In this document: positions 46,907-59,803 of the stretch, piece after piece
How the letters are laid out: each line of letters opens with the position of its first letter
Position numbering within the stretch: position 1 is the stretch's first letter
Program-made: the position numbers and the translations under genes
Assembly: GCA_004794655.1 (NCBI GenBank)
Contig: SMMW01000606.1
Span: forward strand, 1,881,501-1,945,500
Source of the DNA: Marisa cornuarietis
Lineage: Eukaryota; Mollusca; Gastropoda; Architaenioglossa; Ampullariidae
Length of the DNA stretch: 64,000 bases
Direction: 5' to 3'
The notes under the pieces: generated by a model
The model's database searches: none
The model's input: the letters and a program-made list of their open reading frames with translations, nothing else
Told to the model about the DNA's origin: nothing

Positions 46907-49900
46907 ATAAAAACGTGCGAAAATTTTCTCGTGGAAAGGGTCTTTTGGTAATTGGTATCACGCTGTCGTGAAGAAGTTTGATCTCCGCACCCCACGTCCT
47001 TTGGTTCCTTTTACCATCTAGTCGGAGGCAATAAAAGGGTCGTGAAAAGCAGAGACAGGAAGAAGGAGATCAGTGGGTAACACGATGAAGAAATACTGCA
47101 AATTTACATACTGACTAACTGTGCCGTCGCATACCAGAGCAGAGTCACGCAAGCCACTTGTGTGGCAAAAGAATGCAGTAGGCGATCACTATGTAAAGCC
47201 AGTTTCACAAGGTGCGACTACGTCTGTTAAACCTACGTGACCTAGGATGCGTGTGACAAATGGTGAAAAACTAAATCAAAATGAAACGGCTGATTCTGGA
47301 ATACAGCCCTACAGATTTGAACTTATTTAAAAATTTCGTCTGAAGTTAAAATAAAATAACTAAAAGGTCCAACACTGATAAATAAATCTTCTCCAGCTCA
47401 AAATTTAATGGGAAACAATCATGGTCATTGCAGTCTACGTTGAATTATTATTGATTGTCTGTTACTAAGTGGGCGCATTTCAGTTAATTCTCCTACATGT
47501 ATTATTGTTAGTAAAATATAAATACATTTAAATGTACATTTGTCTAAGATAAAGTCCTCTTATTTTTGGTAGATGGTTAATTTCCATCAATGCATTTTTA
47601 TTTCATATTGAGAATTGACAACTGATAATGACTTTTTACCATTAAATATATAACAATAATTTAATAGATATTTTTTATGTAAAAAGTTATTTCTTCCTCG
47701 TTTAGTTGCATCCAAAATTTACTATTTACTTACTGATACTTGCACTTGTTCCAGTTTAAGCTCCTCATACGTTTGTCACCCTCAATTCTGTTTTTAGCTG
47801 TTTCGAGCACGCATGTCAGTGGTGCCCTTACACTGTCAGTTGTGTTTAGCATTGTGCCTGAGAAGGATACTACTGATGCTGTGTTTGTGACTGTGTCACG
47901 ACATTACTTGTAGACTAGAACGGTGTAGAAATCGTCGATATTGCATATCTGGTGCTCGATCTTTGTTTAAGCTTTTTACTAGCAGTCGTAGTTGGTTTTA
48001 ACATCTCGTGCTTTTGTATAGTAAGCACTGCTGTGTGAATAAGATTTCGTTTGACTGAAAGTCCAAGACTTGCTAGTACCGTACAAGTGACTGGATAACA
48101 ATCGATTTTGAAATTGTTTGAGCAAAATTCTTGAGTCCGGTGTGGGGACGAAGTTCGCATGGCACGTTTGAACAAAGCAGAGACCTGTATATACACATCG
48201 CACTGGCCTTTGTTGCCATAATCCTTAGAACTTCCTAAATGAGTACAAACTCCATCTGAGTGTCGAAGAAAATATTCAGCGACAGCACATTGTGTCCTGG
48301 TCTGTTTTCTTTTACCGAGGATTGCATCTTTTCTTTTCGAATTCAGCTTATGGAGACGACGCTATTTTTAGAAAGACTTTCCTTTCGTCACTTCCTATTT
48401 TCATGAAAAATCCAGGTATACGTGAGAGAAAAATATTAATGTAAAATCTCTCGTGCCTCTTTATTATAAAATACCACCGGAATATGTTTTTGTAATACTT
48501 TATGCTCTATTTCCAAAGATTTTCGATGTGCGCTCGTGTTGTCCTTTAAAACCAGCCTTCCCTTTGAAGGTAACCGCCCCCGATGCTCTCTAACGACTCC
48601 ATCAGACATGTCAACGTTGTTATTTGTTACCTTCGTACCTTGTCTGTGTTAAAATGGGACGGACTGCCGATTTCTATCGCTGTTGTACTTGATAAATTAA
48701 ATTTCAGTCAAATTAACCTAGCCTGAATATATATATATATATATATAAACAAATGCACTATACATTCTGTCAGACGTGCCGGTCCAAAGACGTCCGCGAG
48801 CCGCATCCAGCCCGCGTGCCGTACTTGGCCAACTGACATCCCAAGAGTTTGCGGGTGGGTTGGTTAAAGAAGGGACATAGCAATGAACGTAAATGCGGGG
48901 GGTGGGTGGGTTCGGTGGGGGTGGGGTGGGTGACAGAGGTGTCGAAAGAGTGAATGAGCGAGGGCGCTGTTAGTATTTCCGTTTCTCATTACCCTGTACA
49001 ATCAACCACACATTCACTCCCCTCCACACACACGCATGCACATCTCCTTGAAATTTTTTTTAGGGGGGTCGGTGGGTGGGGGAAGTGATCTGCAGCTTAT
49101 CTTACTCATCGAGGCAGAGCTTTCCAAGCATCAGCCGCCGAATGAGCGACTCCAAGCTCGTCTTTGTCCTCTTGAAGTCCTTCTTGAGCGCAGATGTCTT
49201 TTATGGCATTTAAATGCGTAATATTAGAACCAACAGTTTCGAGGAGTGAAAAGAACCCTCCAAGGACACAAAACTATTTTTTTACATATGGCACGGAAGT
49301 CGTAAGTCTTTTACATTCGCATGTTACTGAATGTAACTCTTGCCTTAGTGTCTACGCCCTTGCCGACAGTCAATTGAGAAATTCCCTTTCATTCACAACA
49401 GTAGGTCAGCAGACAAATAAAATCAAGACGAGAGAATCGAGTCCGGACAAGTTACTTCGATCTTCAGGACATAGATATTAGCTTACTCCATTCCCCACAA
49501 AGGAACGAAATGAAGAAGTGTTTTGTTTTAATGCGTAGTTATGCTTACAGAAAAGAAAGGGTATGTTTCCTGTAAGTTAAAAAACAATTTTTGAGGTTTG
49601 CTGTGTTGTAACCTTGTAAATGTAGGCCTTTATGTAGAAGCCTGTTTCCGTGTCGCCCTTACACATAAACTAAAAATTGTCGAGATGTGCACTGTATTGC
49701 TCACCACACATCCTCTCCGGTTTGCCCTCTCAAGGCCTCTGGGCTCTACGAATATGCATAATAATCTCTAGGGAGTTAAAAGTAATCAAATCTTCCTGTT
49801 CGAATAAACTAGTGTCTATATTTCGTCCGTGTGCCGCTCGCTCGTACCTGGCTCACCTTTTTATCTTCAGACGGCCACATGACGTCAGCAAGAAAATATA

Positions 49901-50076
49901 GTTATTAAAAATAGAGCAGTCGAGGGATACCTGCCCTGCTGTCAAAAGTCTGAGCATTTATTTTCACCAATGCTGCTTACATTTGACTGAGATATTCTTT
50001 GGATCGGCTCATTTGTTGGACATTGTTATATGGTGTTTATGTTTAAAAGCTTATTTTGTATGTGTCTGTTTTCGAT

Positions 50077-50078
<2 letters not shown>
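46905..50078. other. No gene seen
   Basis: This is AT-rich with short frames only (93 codons at most, minus strand, 47915-48196, no domain recognised). An AT run lies at 48727-48746 and a G-rich stretch at 48895-48935. A low-confidence coding look on the minus strand near 49100-49200 (KKDFKRTKTSLESLIRRLM) stops soon and has no family that I know. Confidence 0.4.

Positions 50079-50133
<55 letters not shown>
50079..50133. repeat. (GT)n microsatellite
   Basis: About 27 uninterrupted GT units lie 70 bases upstream of SINE family A copy 2. Confidence 0.97.
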
Positions 50134-50134
<1 letters not shown>

Positions 50135-50204
50135 TACAAGATTTATGTATATTGTAATATATTTATATAGACATATTATCAATATATAAACGTAATGACC
50201 TTCC

Positions 50205-50432
50205 CCGATGTGGGAAATGATTAGCCGAGTGGTTTAAGTACCTACGTCCGAATCTGATAGCGCGCTGGTTCGATACCCGTGTAGAGTAGCAACCTTCTCA
50301 GACATTCCGGTTGTCGAGAATTGATACCTACCTGCATAAAGGATTGGGAAAAGGTAAGGCAATGAGAGGGAGAGAAAAGATGTCACAAAATAAAAGCTTG
50401 CCCTGAGAAAAGTGCGGTCTTAAAATACAGCT
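50205..50432 (+). mobile_element. tRNA-derived SINE family A, copy 2
   Basis: This copy has the clearest promoter: an A box 'tagccgagtggtttaag' (50222-50238) and a B box 'ctggttcgatacccg' (50265-50279). The body 'attccggttgtcgagaattg', 'tgggaaaaggtaaggcaatg' and the tail 'aaaagcttgcc', 'gaaaagtgcggtct' follow copy 1 and the 60.9 kb copy. The 3' end is truncated or decayed relative to those. Confidence 0.85.
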
Positions 50433-52489
50433 AGATGAAGTAGTTAGACGCCTCTGCTTAGTTCTATGTTTAAACATAGTTTTCTTCGTCCTCCGTGTAG
50501 CTCTTTCGACGATAGCCCGGAGCAAGCAAATTCGCCGCAAGGCTCTCGGCGCTGGCTACAGCACGTTAGGCCTATTCAGCCAACTTTGCACCATCGGCAT
50601 GGACGTGGGGGCTTGTAGTCGGTGTCTGTCAGGACACGGCCTTGCATTTGTATCAATCCCGATTTTTGTGCCTGACTTTCACAAGACCAGCTCGCGGAGG
50701 CGTGGCCTTCAGACCAGCACCAACGCTGTTCATGTGTGCCGTTATATTTATGTCTGTATTCTGACTTACTATCAATGAGCTAGTCGCATGGGAGTTTTAT
50801 ATGGATAAGTCAGCGAAGGCCGAAATCAAAGATCTATGTAGGCTTTTGACTACTTTTTTTTGCATATTTCCCCTCCCCTCTAATTTTCCAATTTTGTAAA
50901 GCGCTGAAACAAATAATTATGTTATCGTCTCCATTAACAAAGTCTTTCGGTCCTTTGACGTTGGAGCTAAGACCGGACGAAGAATTTCAATTTTCGCTTC
51001 TTCAGATCCGACAAAAAGCCAGCAAGGAATGAACCATGTTCACAATTATCTGCCGGCTACACAAACAGTTGTTGACGCTTTCTATCAGCTGTCCTCTCTA
51101 TGTAAATTCGAACTAAGGACAGCAAAGTTTCCAGTGTGCAAAGTCTTTATGAAAAGGATGAAGTGTCAGGCAAAAAATTAATTTGTCTGCAGATTTCATC
51201 GCAGTTCAGATATTTCGTTTCATATACAGTAAATTCGAAATCGAAATTGTACAAACAATATAAATGTGTGCATGCCTGCACGTATGCAGGTATGCTAGTG
51301 GGGCGAAAATATGTATACGGCGGAATGTGCGTATACCGTGTATTAATTTCCGTCGCGGAATAATTTGTCTGGAGATGATGTGGCCAAAGGATATAGGGGA
51401 GATGTTTAAAAAACAGTATGTCTTATACCCGAAGAAAATGGACAGATTGCATGTTTTCTGAAGCTCTCTTTTGAGGGCGGAATGGATGCAAGCTTAGATG
51501 TCCTTATAAGGACTGACGGGGTGCCTGAATGGGGTATTTTCAAACACTCGTTCCAAATGTCCGAATGGGATAATAGATGGGGATCTTGATGGACCAAGTC
51601 AATAGGAAGTATGTGTTGATGTAGTGTGTCAAAGATTGTGCTGCGAACGCCTGTATGACCCTCTGGAGCAGGCTCTGCAGATGTTTGGAATCGTTCCCGG
51701 ATAATGAGGGTGTGTAAGGAGCAGAGCGAATCACTTGCAACCACTGACGAACTGTGAAGAAAGGGGGGACTTAGAATGATTCCTGGATTTGGCAGTGTCC
51801 TTCATAAATGATTGTAAATTAATTGGATGTAGTCAGTTTATTTTCTTTTTTTCATAGCCTGTGTTAATGTTTTATGTAAAGGGATGTTCTCATGTTACCG
51901 TTGACAGACAAAAACAATTTCCTGTAAAGGATCAAGAAAGATATTTATATTTGTTTCCCCATGAATGCAATAACTAGATGTGTCATTTCGTGAAAAAGAT
52001 TCAGATAAAAAAGATACTACTAAAGGATAAACGGATGTGACGATTTGACAAATCCTTACAGTGATAATTTAACGGTTGAAATAGTCAAGAAATGCGGTGG
52101 TTTGTTTACAAAGAAATCTGGGGCTATAAGCACAACATGCTTCTAAAACTTAAGACTGTTATAAAAATGCAAATTTAGAAAAGTATTTCAAAAATCGCCT
52201 CCATGTCACTTACAGGCACAAGTGAATACGAAAAATGTGCTTGCGGAAACGATATTCTGGCTTAAATAATTTTATCTTGTTTAAAAGTTAGTTTAGAATG
52301 TTTTTTGCTTGTATTGTTCACTGTGGTTCTATAAAAGTGATCATCTAAATATATTAAAGACATAAAAGTGTTAAAATTAGAAGAAATGTTTTGTGCAACT
52401 GGCCCCTGAAGTCCGAATGGCCATTCGGCGTAGTGTCACATCGAAATCGTGCCACGCAGTGATGACATGTAAGCGTTAACGCGAAGTCT
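50433..52489. other. No gene seen
   Basis: A 112-codon minus-strand frame at 51406-51744 and its overlapping companion have no recognisable domain. A short imperfect palindrome 'gcatgcctgcacgtatgc' lies near 51269. The rest is AT-rich. Confidence 0.45.
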
Positions 52490-52543
52490 ATGTATGTATG
52501 TATGTATGTATGTATGTATGTATGTATGTATGTATGTATGTAT
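52490..52543. repeat. (GTAT)n microsatellite
   Basis: About 13 uninterrupted GTAT units are present. Confidence 0.97.
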
Positions 52544-54949
52544 CCAATATGGCAGGCCACTACAGAAATAGTAATTTTTTTAATATTAGACAATAACTGA
52601 TTATCAAACAATGATGCACAATGTAATAGGATGCAGGTTACAGCTGTCTGTCTTTAACGCTGCAAAAAAGTAGTAAAAGCAATTTTTTCCTAATTTATTT
52701 ATGTTTTGTTTGTTTGTTTGTCCTTACAAGAATCAGGCGATGCCTATTCAAGAAAGATCATACAATTTTCATCAAGCTCAGATATCCTATAGCCACAGCT
52801 AGCTCTTTTCTTTCCTAAGTTTGGCAAGCATACAGCAACAGAAAGAAAGAAAGAGAAAGAAAAAATGAACACAAAAAAGAAAAAAGAAAAAACGGGACGA
52901 AAAAAACCGGCTGCCTAAAGTTTATTCAATGCTTTTGTTTGTAAAGGAGAACGAAAAAAAATGCTCCGCGCTTCGTGTTGTGTCTTCATTGTTGACTGGT
53001 TCACAAGAAGGCCTTGAGTTTCTCTCTCAACTCTGCGTCTGCTCTTTTGGCTTAGCTTAGAGTGATCCGCCCCTGCCCACAGCCCGCCGAGGGAACAGGC
53101 ATGTCTGAATTGTCTCTGCAGGTAGAAATGCTTGGTCAATGATTTGCTAGATGATTCGTATGACAGGTACACTTAAAAAGTGTGCTCGTTATTCGTCCGC
53201 TTTGATGTGTGTCTGTCGTTGAAAGAAACTTTTGACGAGAGGCCGATGATTCGCTTATTAAACTCTTTGCACTACAGCGTATTTCTCTGCGCATGTCAGT
53301 GAACAAAGATTCCTGGGGTCAAGGCCATGGACTGGAAAGAGCAGACGACGGGTAAACAAAGAAATTGTAGGTTTTCTCTCTACCCCACTTCTTTTTATAG
53401 CATATCTGTTGATTTTTCTAGGTTGCCCATGATCACTTTTTGAGTGTAAAACTCTCGATGTTTGACATTAAAGAGCAGTTGTTCTGCTTGTCCACGAGAC
53501 TATTTTTATTCGATATATATTCATCCCCTATAACCCACAAAATGGTGGCAGGAGTCGAACATGCGATCGGTTGTTTCTCAATCTTTCCCGGAAGAATAAG
53601 ATTGGTTGTTTCTGTTCTCGTCGCAACATGTAATCAAGAACAGCTTCAATGTGTCGTGACGAAGCAAGCCTTTCTTCAGTACCGCAGCACAAATAAAGGC
53701 GCCAACTTACATTAGCCAGTCTGGGAGACAACAATGGAACCACCAGAACTTCTTTCACACCGACGGCGGTACCCTCCTCCACGGGCGGGTCTTTGGCTGT
53801 TAGTCTAGTGGCTGAAGTGGGCGGTGCGAGCTGAACAGTCGCTATTCACAGTCGTGCTGAAGAAATACAAAAGAAGTCTTAAAGGACCTGGGAGGTCCAT
53901 ACACTGCTTATTGAGATTTTTTTTTTTTTTTTTGAAGTTTGCAACATTAGCTGGAGCTCTGGTTTGAAAACTTGTCTCCATCTCTGGCAGAAGATTATGA
54001 TCGGTTCCGAAGTCACAGGGTACATTTGCTGCAGTGCAATATAAATCTTAATTCTACAGCAAAAAGCACAAATCGTAACGTGTTAGCTCAATGTATACAT
54101 TTTAGCTCGGTACAAATTATTATGCATTATGAGTTTGCGAACCATAAGGTCGTACTTGTCACAACGTGGCGCAAAAGTGAAAACTACGCAGTTTGTTTTC
54201 TGAATCTTTCCATATCAAAATAAGAACCTGTATCGCGCAAAACTCCTCATACTGACGACTACTTCTTTTGGGTACAGCCTTTCTCAGATCTTTCTCGCTA
54301 GGCCGGTTTTCCATAGTCAGACAGAGGAAGATGCAAGCGGAAGCTGTCCGAGAGACGTCATTTACACGCCAGCACGGAAACTAGGGAAGTGGAAGCGCAT
54401 GTATCTGACGAATGTCTTTGTTAGAACTCCCAAGGATGTGAACGAATGACTGTTGTGGACTATCAGATATCTCCCTCCTCCTTCCTATGGACGTCAGAAC
54501 GTGTACAGCCACGTCATCTCGTGCGAGAGATCCGCACGTGACCATCACTGCACCAATCCTTTGAACAACATCTCTCATCTGTCTAGAGAGGACCTCAGTC
54601 GTGCTCATCGAACCACCATTGAAAGATGATCAAACAATTTTGTTTACAGCAACTGGGGCAAGCAAAATCGGAAAGTAACAGAAGTGGGACTAGCCCGATG
54701 AACCCGAACATCCGCTGACAAAAAGTATGAATCGATTGTCAAGCGTGCCATCATGCACCATATAACTTGTTCTTACCATGTTAGTTTTCCTTCTGCCTTG
54801 AGACAAACTGTCCTATATCGGTTCGTGAGGTTGTTTTGTGGAGGAAAATTCGTTTTGATGGCGAGTAGATCATGGCTTCCCTTCTCGAGAGGTCAGGTTA
54901 GCGCATGGATACGTTTAGCTTGGGAAGACTTCAGCCAGTGGAAAAACTG
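52544..54949. other. No gene seen
   Basis: Purine-rich A/G sequence runs at 52838-52910 and a poly-T run at about 53918-53933. Open frames of 84-91 codons on opposite strands at 53.4-53.8 kb have no known domain. Confidence 0.45.
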
Positions 54950-55115
54950 GTAACATACGTTAATTAGGCATATCGTGACGTCACGATTATGACCTCTTTG
55001 TATGCATGGTAATGTTTGTAAAAAGGAGGAGGTATTCACCCAGAGAACAGCACATGGTAGCTTGTGCTGATATTTACCCAATCGTCAGAAAAATAGGCTG
55101 CACCCCTTAAAGATA
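54950..55115 (+). repeat. Dispersed repeat family B, copy 3
   Basis: Shared blocks are 'gttaattaggcat', 'gtgacgtcacgattatgacc', 'gcatggtaatgtttgta', 'ttcacccaga' and 'agcttgtgctgatatttacc'. This copy lacks the 5' half seen at 7.97 and 56.64 kb. A perfect TGACGTCA octamer (54976-54983) lies at the same place as in copy 4. Confidence 0.65.
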
Positions 55116-56634
55116 CAAGACCACTCTTACCCATTAATAAATGGACACACAGGTGGACGGGTGCACAGACACGATTACAACATCCCTGTCTCAAGAATTG
55201 GAATTCTTTTACCATTAAATTAAGCTTTGGCTTTTATGAACCATGTTGAGTATTTGGCTCAATCCTACATCTCTTTTAGAGTTTCCCTTTGTGGTACATG
55301 CTGCTTTACCCAGGTTTAAGTTATTGTTTGTGCTTTGTCAGCTTTCTTTTGTTTTTGTTAGTTTTTGTTGGTACGGAGCAGAGTTTGGGAACCTACTTGC
55401 GATATCTTTGTTTCTATACCGATATATCGGCTGATGAGTTTCTCTGCCACGCGTCCCAGTACAAAATGTGACACATTAATACAGAGTACATACAGTAAAT
55501 ACAGTAAGCACAACAGACACTGCCTGTTAGTGTGGACAGGTTTCCTAATGGGGTGGCTCTGATATGGGGTTTTACGGAAAAGAAGTCTCGCGCTGTTGTT
55601 CTTAATGTGATCACGTGAGATTGTGTGATGACACGAGAGGGCAGCTTAATAAGCACATGCCCTGGCGATAATAACTACAAGGCCTTACCTGTCTTCCTCA
55701 AGTTACCATCCGTACTCACACCTCTGTAATCTTTGGTCGCTTATCAGAGCGCCATCTGCTGAGGTTATCAACATTTTCGGACGTGATTTCTCTTCCTCTT
55801 TATACTTGCTTCTTAGTTCCCCTCCTTTAGTAGTCAGTACATGGCAGTGGTAGTATAAAACACCGAGGGATTTTCGACTATTTTTGTGTGCTTGTGCGTG
55901 TGTGTGCGTGCGCGTGCGCGCGCGGACGCATTTTTTCGTGAAGGTGGTTGGGGAGGGGATAAAGAAAACGCAACCCAAAGTTTAACAATACTGTTGGAAA
56001 ATGGCTTTAAAAGATGGGTGACATTTGACAATGCATTTTTAGAACCACAAAGACTATAAGTACAGATAGATTTTTTTGCAGACAGCTGGCTATGTTGATG
56101 TTTTCTCTTTTCAAATCTATTAAGCTTTGCATCTCACAAACCCTTTTCTTTTTAAAAAAATGATATCTCAATCTTTCTAAGCATCTCACAAAATCAGCGA
56201 AACAAACAGAACATACAAGGAAACAAAGGACTGAAAAAAGGAACGTTTTCAAATAATGCGTTAATGACCAGCAAGGACTTAACAGCTTAACACCTGGGGC
56301 TGTTCTAAACATTAAATTTAGCTCTGATATTTTGGTTCTTTTGTGGCTGTGAGAAAGAATACCACTATCTAATGACAAAGACTGTAATGGCAGCACCCGC
56401 CTGACGTCACTGTAGGTGACATACGGCGTACGGCCTGCTCTTATTGCGGTACGTTGTACTCCAATATTTTAGAGCTGGACCATTCCGAGCAGTATGCAGA
56501 ATACTTTATAATCAGTACTCTATTCCAGTACACCATTACAATATGTAATGTGCTTCTCTTGACTACTTTCTGTGCAGTTTAATACAAACAAAACTTATAT
56601 GGATCGATGCTCATACACACGTCATAGGTATTAC
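55116..56634. other. No gene seen; GT/GC alternating tract
   Basis: The alternating purine-pyrimidine tract 55886-55923 ('gtgcgtgcgcgtgcgcgcgc' inside) could adopt Z-DNA. Frames up to 129 codons (56007-56396, minus) have no recognisable domain and are AT-rich. Confidence 0.45.
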
Positions 56635-56946
56635 ACGTCTACAAACATCACCATTCACAAAAGGAGCTCAGAAACACAGACATCAGGATTATCAATGGAT
56701 GTGTCTACGTTGTGAAGACCTTAGCCAATGGGAGAGTTGAGATCAATGTTAATTAGGCGTCTCTGTGTACAAAAGTGACGTCACGAGTTTTACTTTTTTC
56801 TGTGCTTGGTAATGTTTGTAGATATGTATCTCGAGAACGGAAGGGGGCAGGGGATTCATCCCCATTTGGGGATACAGTATCTTGTATTGAACTTTACTCA
56901 TTCATTAGGAGAAATTGCTCCCCTCTAGTCCTTTAATTAAGTCCCA
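56635..56946 (+). repeat. Dispersed repeat family B, copy 4
   Basis: This is the longest straight copy of the family: 'ctacaaacatcaccattcac', 'cagacatcaggatt', 'agccaatggga', 'gttaattaggcgtctctgtg', 'gtgacgtcacgag', 'ggtaatgtttgtag', 'tctcgagaacgg', 'catttggggatacagtatct' and 'cattcattagga'. It lacks the extra inverted left arm of copy 2, which argues that the arm at 7.89 kb was added by a second element. Confidence 0.75.
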
Positions 56947-58133
56947 AACACGTTGCACTAGCCTTTGCTTTAACATTTTATCTTTAATCTCACCATACAC
57001 TATCATTTCGTCGTATCAACAATCTCGTGCAATAGCATTCAGTCACTGGTCGCTCAAGTCACATTGACCCTGACCTCCCACCTACCCCTCTGTTGCCAGC
57101 CATCCTAGTTGAATCGAAAAGTACCCTGTCCCTCGCCCGATCTAGTTGCCTTGAAAAATGGAGCAGGACCCACTTTCCCACACAAACGCTGTTTGGGTTT
57201 GTTGGCCGTTGTTTAAAGGCCCAACACTTGCTGCAGAGGAAGCTGTGCCCCTCGCTACGATCCCCCCAATCCTTGGACAAACGTCGTCGTTTGCTGCCTC
57301 AATATGATTTGTCCACACACATTAGCACGGCTCTTTGGCCCAGGGTCGCTGCCAGGGTCTGCGCTGCGCGCTATCCAAGCAGAAGTGAGACAAACGTGTG
57401 TGCGTGTTTTTTTTTTTTTTTTTTTTTTTTTGGGTTTTGTTTTGCTCTGCTCGTAAACATTTTCTAAAGACAAGTTTCTGAAGCGTTTAGCACCAAATGT
57501 TTCTTTTCTTTATTTATATATATATATATATATTATAATTTTTCTCGGGGAAGGGAGTAGTGGATGGGATGTGGATGGATGTGGTAATCCTTTCTGACTT
57601 CTAATCTTGTTTAAACTCGGCGAAAATCTGTTCACCAGAAACTAGCCGCACCACCTTTTGTGCCGCATGAGGTTGTTAGAATTGAATTTGTATCGCTTCG
57701 TTTGTGTGTGTGTGTGTGTGGTGGTAAACATGGAAATAAGATCAAAGGGTTTGCAGTGTTACCGCTTGTTCCTTGGCTTAACTGCAGTACATCAACGACT
57801 TCATTTTAACTTCGAATCACGAATAAGCAAACTCAGGCCAGCTTGTCAAAGAATTGCGACATACGCAAACAATGCTTAAGTTTTAGTTCTTTTCAATGAC
57901 TGGAGATAAATAAAGTAAGATATTTTTAGGAGATGCACCCCAAACATAGTTTTACTTTGCAATGCCTTGTTTTATATATATATATTGGTTTGACATAATA
58001 TATAGAATACTACTACAGTTTCATCCAGGCTCTCGTCTTTAATAAACATCAAGTAAGAAAGAAACTGACGATCATGTTACGGATATTCTAAGGAGACTAA
58101 TTTTTTTAATGTATACATCTTTTAATGTATGTC
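56947..58133. other. No gene; 25-base poly-T at 57407 and AT run at 57515
   Basis: Opposing frames at 57.06-57.47 kb (124 and 73 codons) have no domain that I recognise. The poly-T run (57407-57431) would be a poly-A tail on the minus strand, but no retroelement body is recognised next to it. Confidence 0.45.
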
Positions 58134-58263
58134 AATCAATCAATCATTCCTCTTCGTGCTAACTGCACATAAGGCCTCAACCAGAGCCCGCCACTGATGT
58201 CGATCGGCTGAAACCCGCTCCAGGCGACCCCATGTCCAGCCCTTTCCTTTCCACTGTTCTTCT
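58134..58263 (-). pseudogene. LINE 3' end, C-terminal codons intact
   Basis: On the minus strand it reads KGWTWGRLERVSADRHQW followed by RALVEALC and then a stop at the (GATT) tail (58135-58146 on the plus strand reads AATC units). It matches the copy at 24.7 kb closely and corresponds to the end of the LINE at 38.2 kb (WRSLVDALC). Only about 130 bases remain, so this is a severely 5'-truncated insertion. Confidence 0.7.
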
Positions 58264-58685
58264 CTTTAATGTATGTATATCGTATATATAATAAACATAT
58301 TTTAGTATATGTCTAAAAATGTTATTAGTACTTGCTACTATATTACAGTGCCTCTAGATGACAATTCTTACTTAAGCTTTTGTTTTTTTTTATGTATGAC
58401 CGATTATTTTGTTTTTAAACATTTAAGAATGACATTCGCAAAAATGTCAAATAACAAGGCTATTGATTTCGGCTGAAGGGATCATTAACACCAACGTTTT
58501 CGGACAAAGCACTCGAGTGCGATGTCTTCGTCGAAGACTCGGCTCCAAGAACAGAGTGAGCAGACGACGCTCAGTTGTCATGACGATGTCATCCAAGTAT
58601 TTGCTGTATACAGCTGATAATTTTGATCTTCCCACTATCGGATGTTTGCAAGGCAACTCATGCTTAAAATTTAACTGAAAATACA
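58264..58685. other. No gene seen
   Basis: AT-rich, then a pair of overlapping opposite-strand frames of 69-71 codons (58447-58678) without a recognised domain. Confidence 0.45.
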
Positions 58686-58805
58686 GTGGTAAAGGTCGTC
58701 CCCTAACCTTTTCAGATCATTGGGAAGTGATGTGTTACAAACCTCCCTTCTATTGGGGACAACTTTATGTGAAGGCGGAACTCATCTCCCCTCCCTCGAT
58801 GCAAT
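58686..58805 (-). mobile_element. tRNA-derived SINE family A, 3' half
   Basis: On the minus strand it reads 'gcatcgagggaggggagatg', 'cacataaagttgtcccc', and the end 'ggttaggggacgaccttta', which match the tail of the minus-strand copy at 60.9 kb ('agtttagggacgacctta'). The tRNA-like head is absent, so this is a 5'-truncated copy. Confidence 0.7.
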
Positions 58806-59594
58806 GGAGAATCGAATAGATATGTTGAGATGGTGCTGGAAATAAATGTGTAAATATATATAAATAAATTATATTAGCCTTGGTAACATTCCTGTGCTTT
58901 CAAATTTTATTTATCGTGACTGACGATAATGCATCGACGGATAATTGCGTGAAAACTTAGAAGTGCAACAGTATTTTACATTTTATTATCAGTAAGCGTC
59001 GAGAGCGCTTTTACACTAAAGATTCCACGTGATCATCACATGTAGCAAATCAATGAGGGGTCAAGCTCGTGTCAGATATTCGCTAAATCCTTTGAAAAGA
59101 AACACACTGGGGACAAAACAGTTGAAGTCCAGATCTGTTCATTTCCCGACAAATAACCTACCAAGTGCGATTTGGCCAAGCCGACTTCTGAGATACGGAA
59201 CATAAGATTTTTTGTCGATGGTTCAGGAGAAAAAGACGGTGTCTGTACTTATGTATCTCCCAAATTTCTACCTCCTCTGCTTAAATTACCACCCCGCCTC
59301 TTCCCTCTCCTTGTCCTGCGCTCACGTGTTTCATGTTCTCTCTCTTCTTGTAATCAGTTTTGATTACTGAAAAGCAATGCATAACGAACAGTTCGCCCTC
59401 AGAAAAGCGACATGGTTTTCGGTATCCCACTTGTTTGCACCTGTGGTGGTCGTCTTATCAAATTATCACAGCATGTGGTCTTGCAGGCAGAGGGCTATTT
59501 TGATATACTGCCGTACGACTGCCTGCGCTACCAATAAGAGTAAACATTTTTTTCTGCTGCAAGCGCGTTTCAGATATCCGTAATATATGTACCT
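58806..59594. other. No gene seen
   Basis: Short frames only and no repeat match. Confidence 0.45.
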
Positions 59595-59696
59595 GTGTAT
59601 ATTGCAAAGACGCCCCTACAAAAGTCAGATGTAACGAGAAGAGACGAAGTTCCTTTAGAGAAAAACAATTATCGGGTGGCTAAAAGCAGGCAATTG

Positions 59697-59803
59697 ATGA
59701 ATACATTTGTTTGGCTGGCTACAGTTCTAAGCCTTTCTGTCGAAAGCTGTCACGGAGATGTGACTGGTAATTACAAACGGCGTCGGGTTACTGGTGAAAT
59801 ACA
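59697..59803 (+). CDS. Candidate first coding exon with signal-peptide-like start
   Basis: The Met at 59697 starts MNTFVWLATVLSLSVESCHG, a short N-region and a hydrophobic core, which looks like a signal peptide with cleavage after about residue 20. It is followed by DVTGNYKRRRVTGEI. The frame reaches 'aca|gtaagt', a consensus splice donor at 59804-59809, just before the in-frame stop that would end an intronless frame. Translation through the donor would give phase 2. The upstream in-frame Met at 59595 is possible but would bury the hydrophobic stretch. The basic KRRR could be a processing site of a secreted precursor. No downstream exon in phase could be identified and no family is recognised. 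Chance is a real alternative. Confidence 0.3.

Noticed and set aside
50205..50290. A functional tRNA gene from the A and B boxes
   Set aside because: The acceptor stem does not pair, there is no clean anticodon arm, and a SINE body shared with four other loci follows directly.
51406..51744. A transposase-like protein from the 112-codon minus frame
   Set aside because: No catalytic motif or DNA-binding helix pattern is visible and there are no inverted ends around it.
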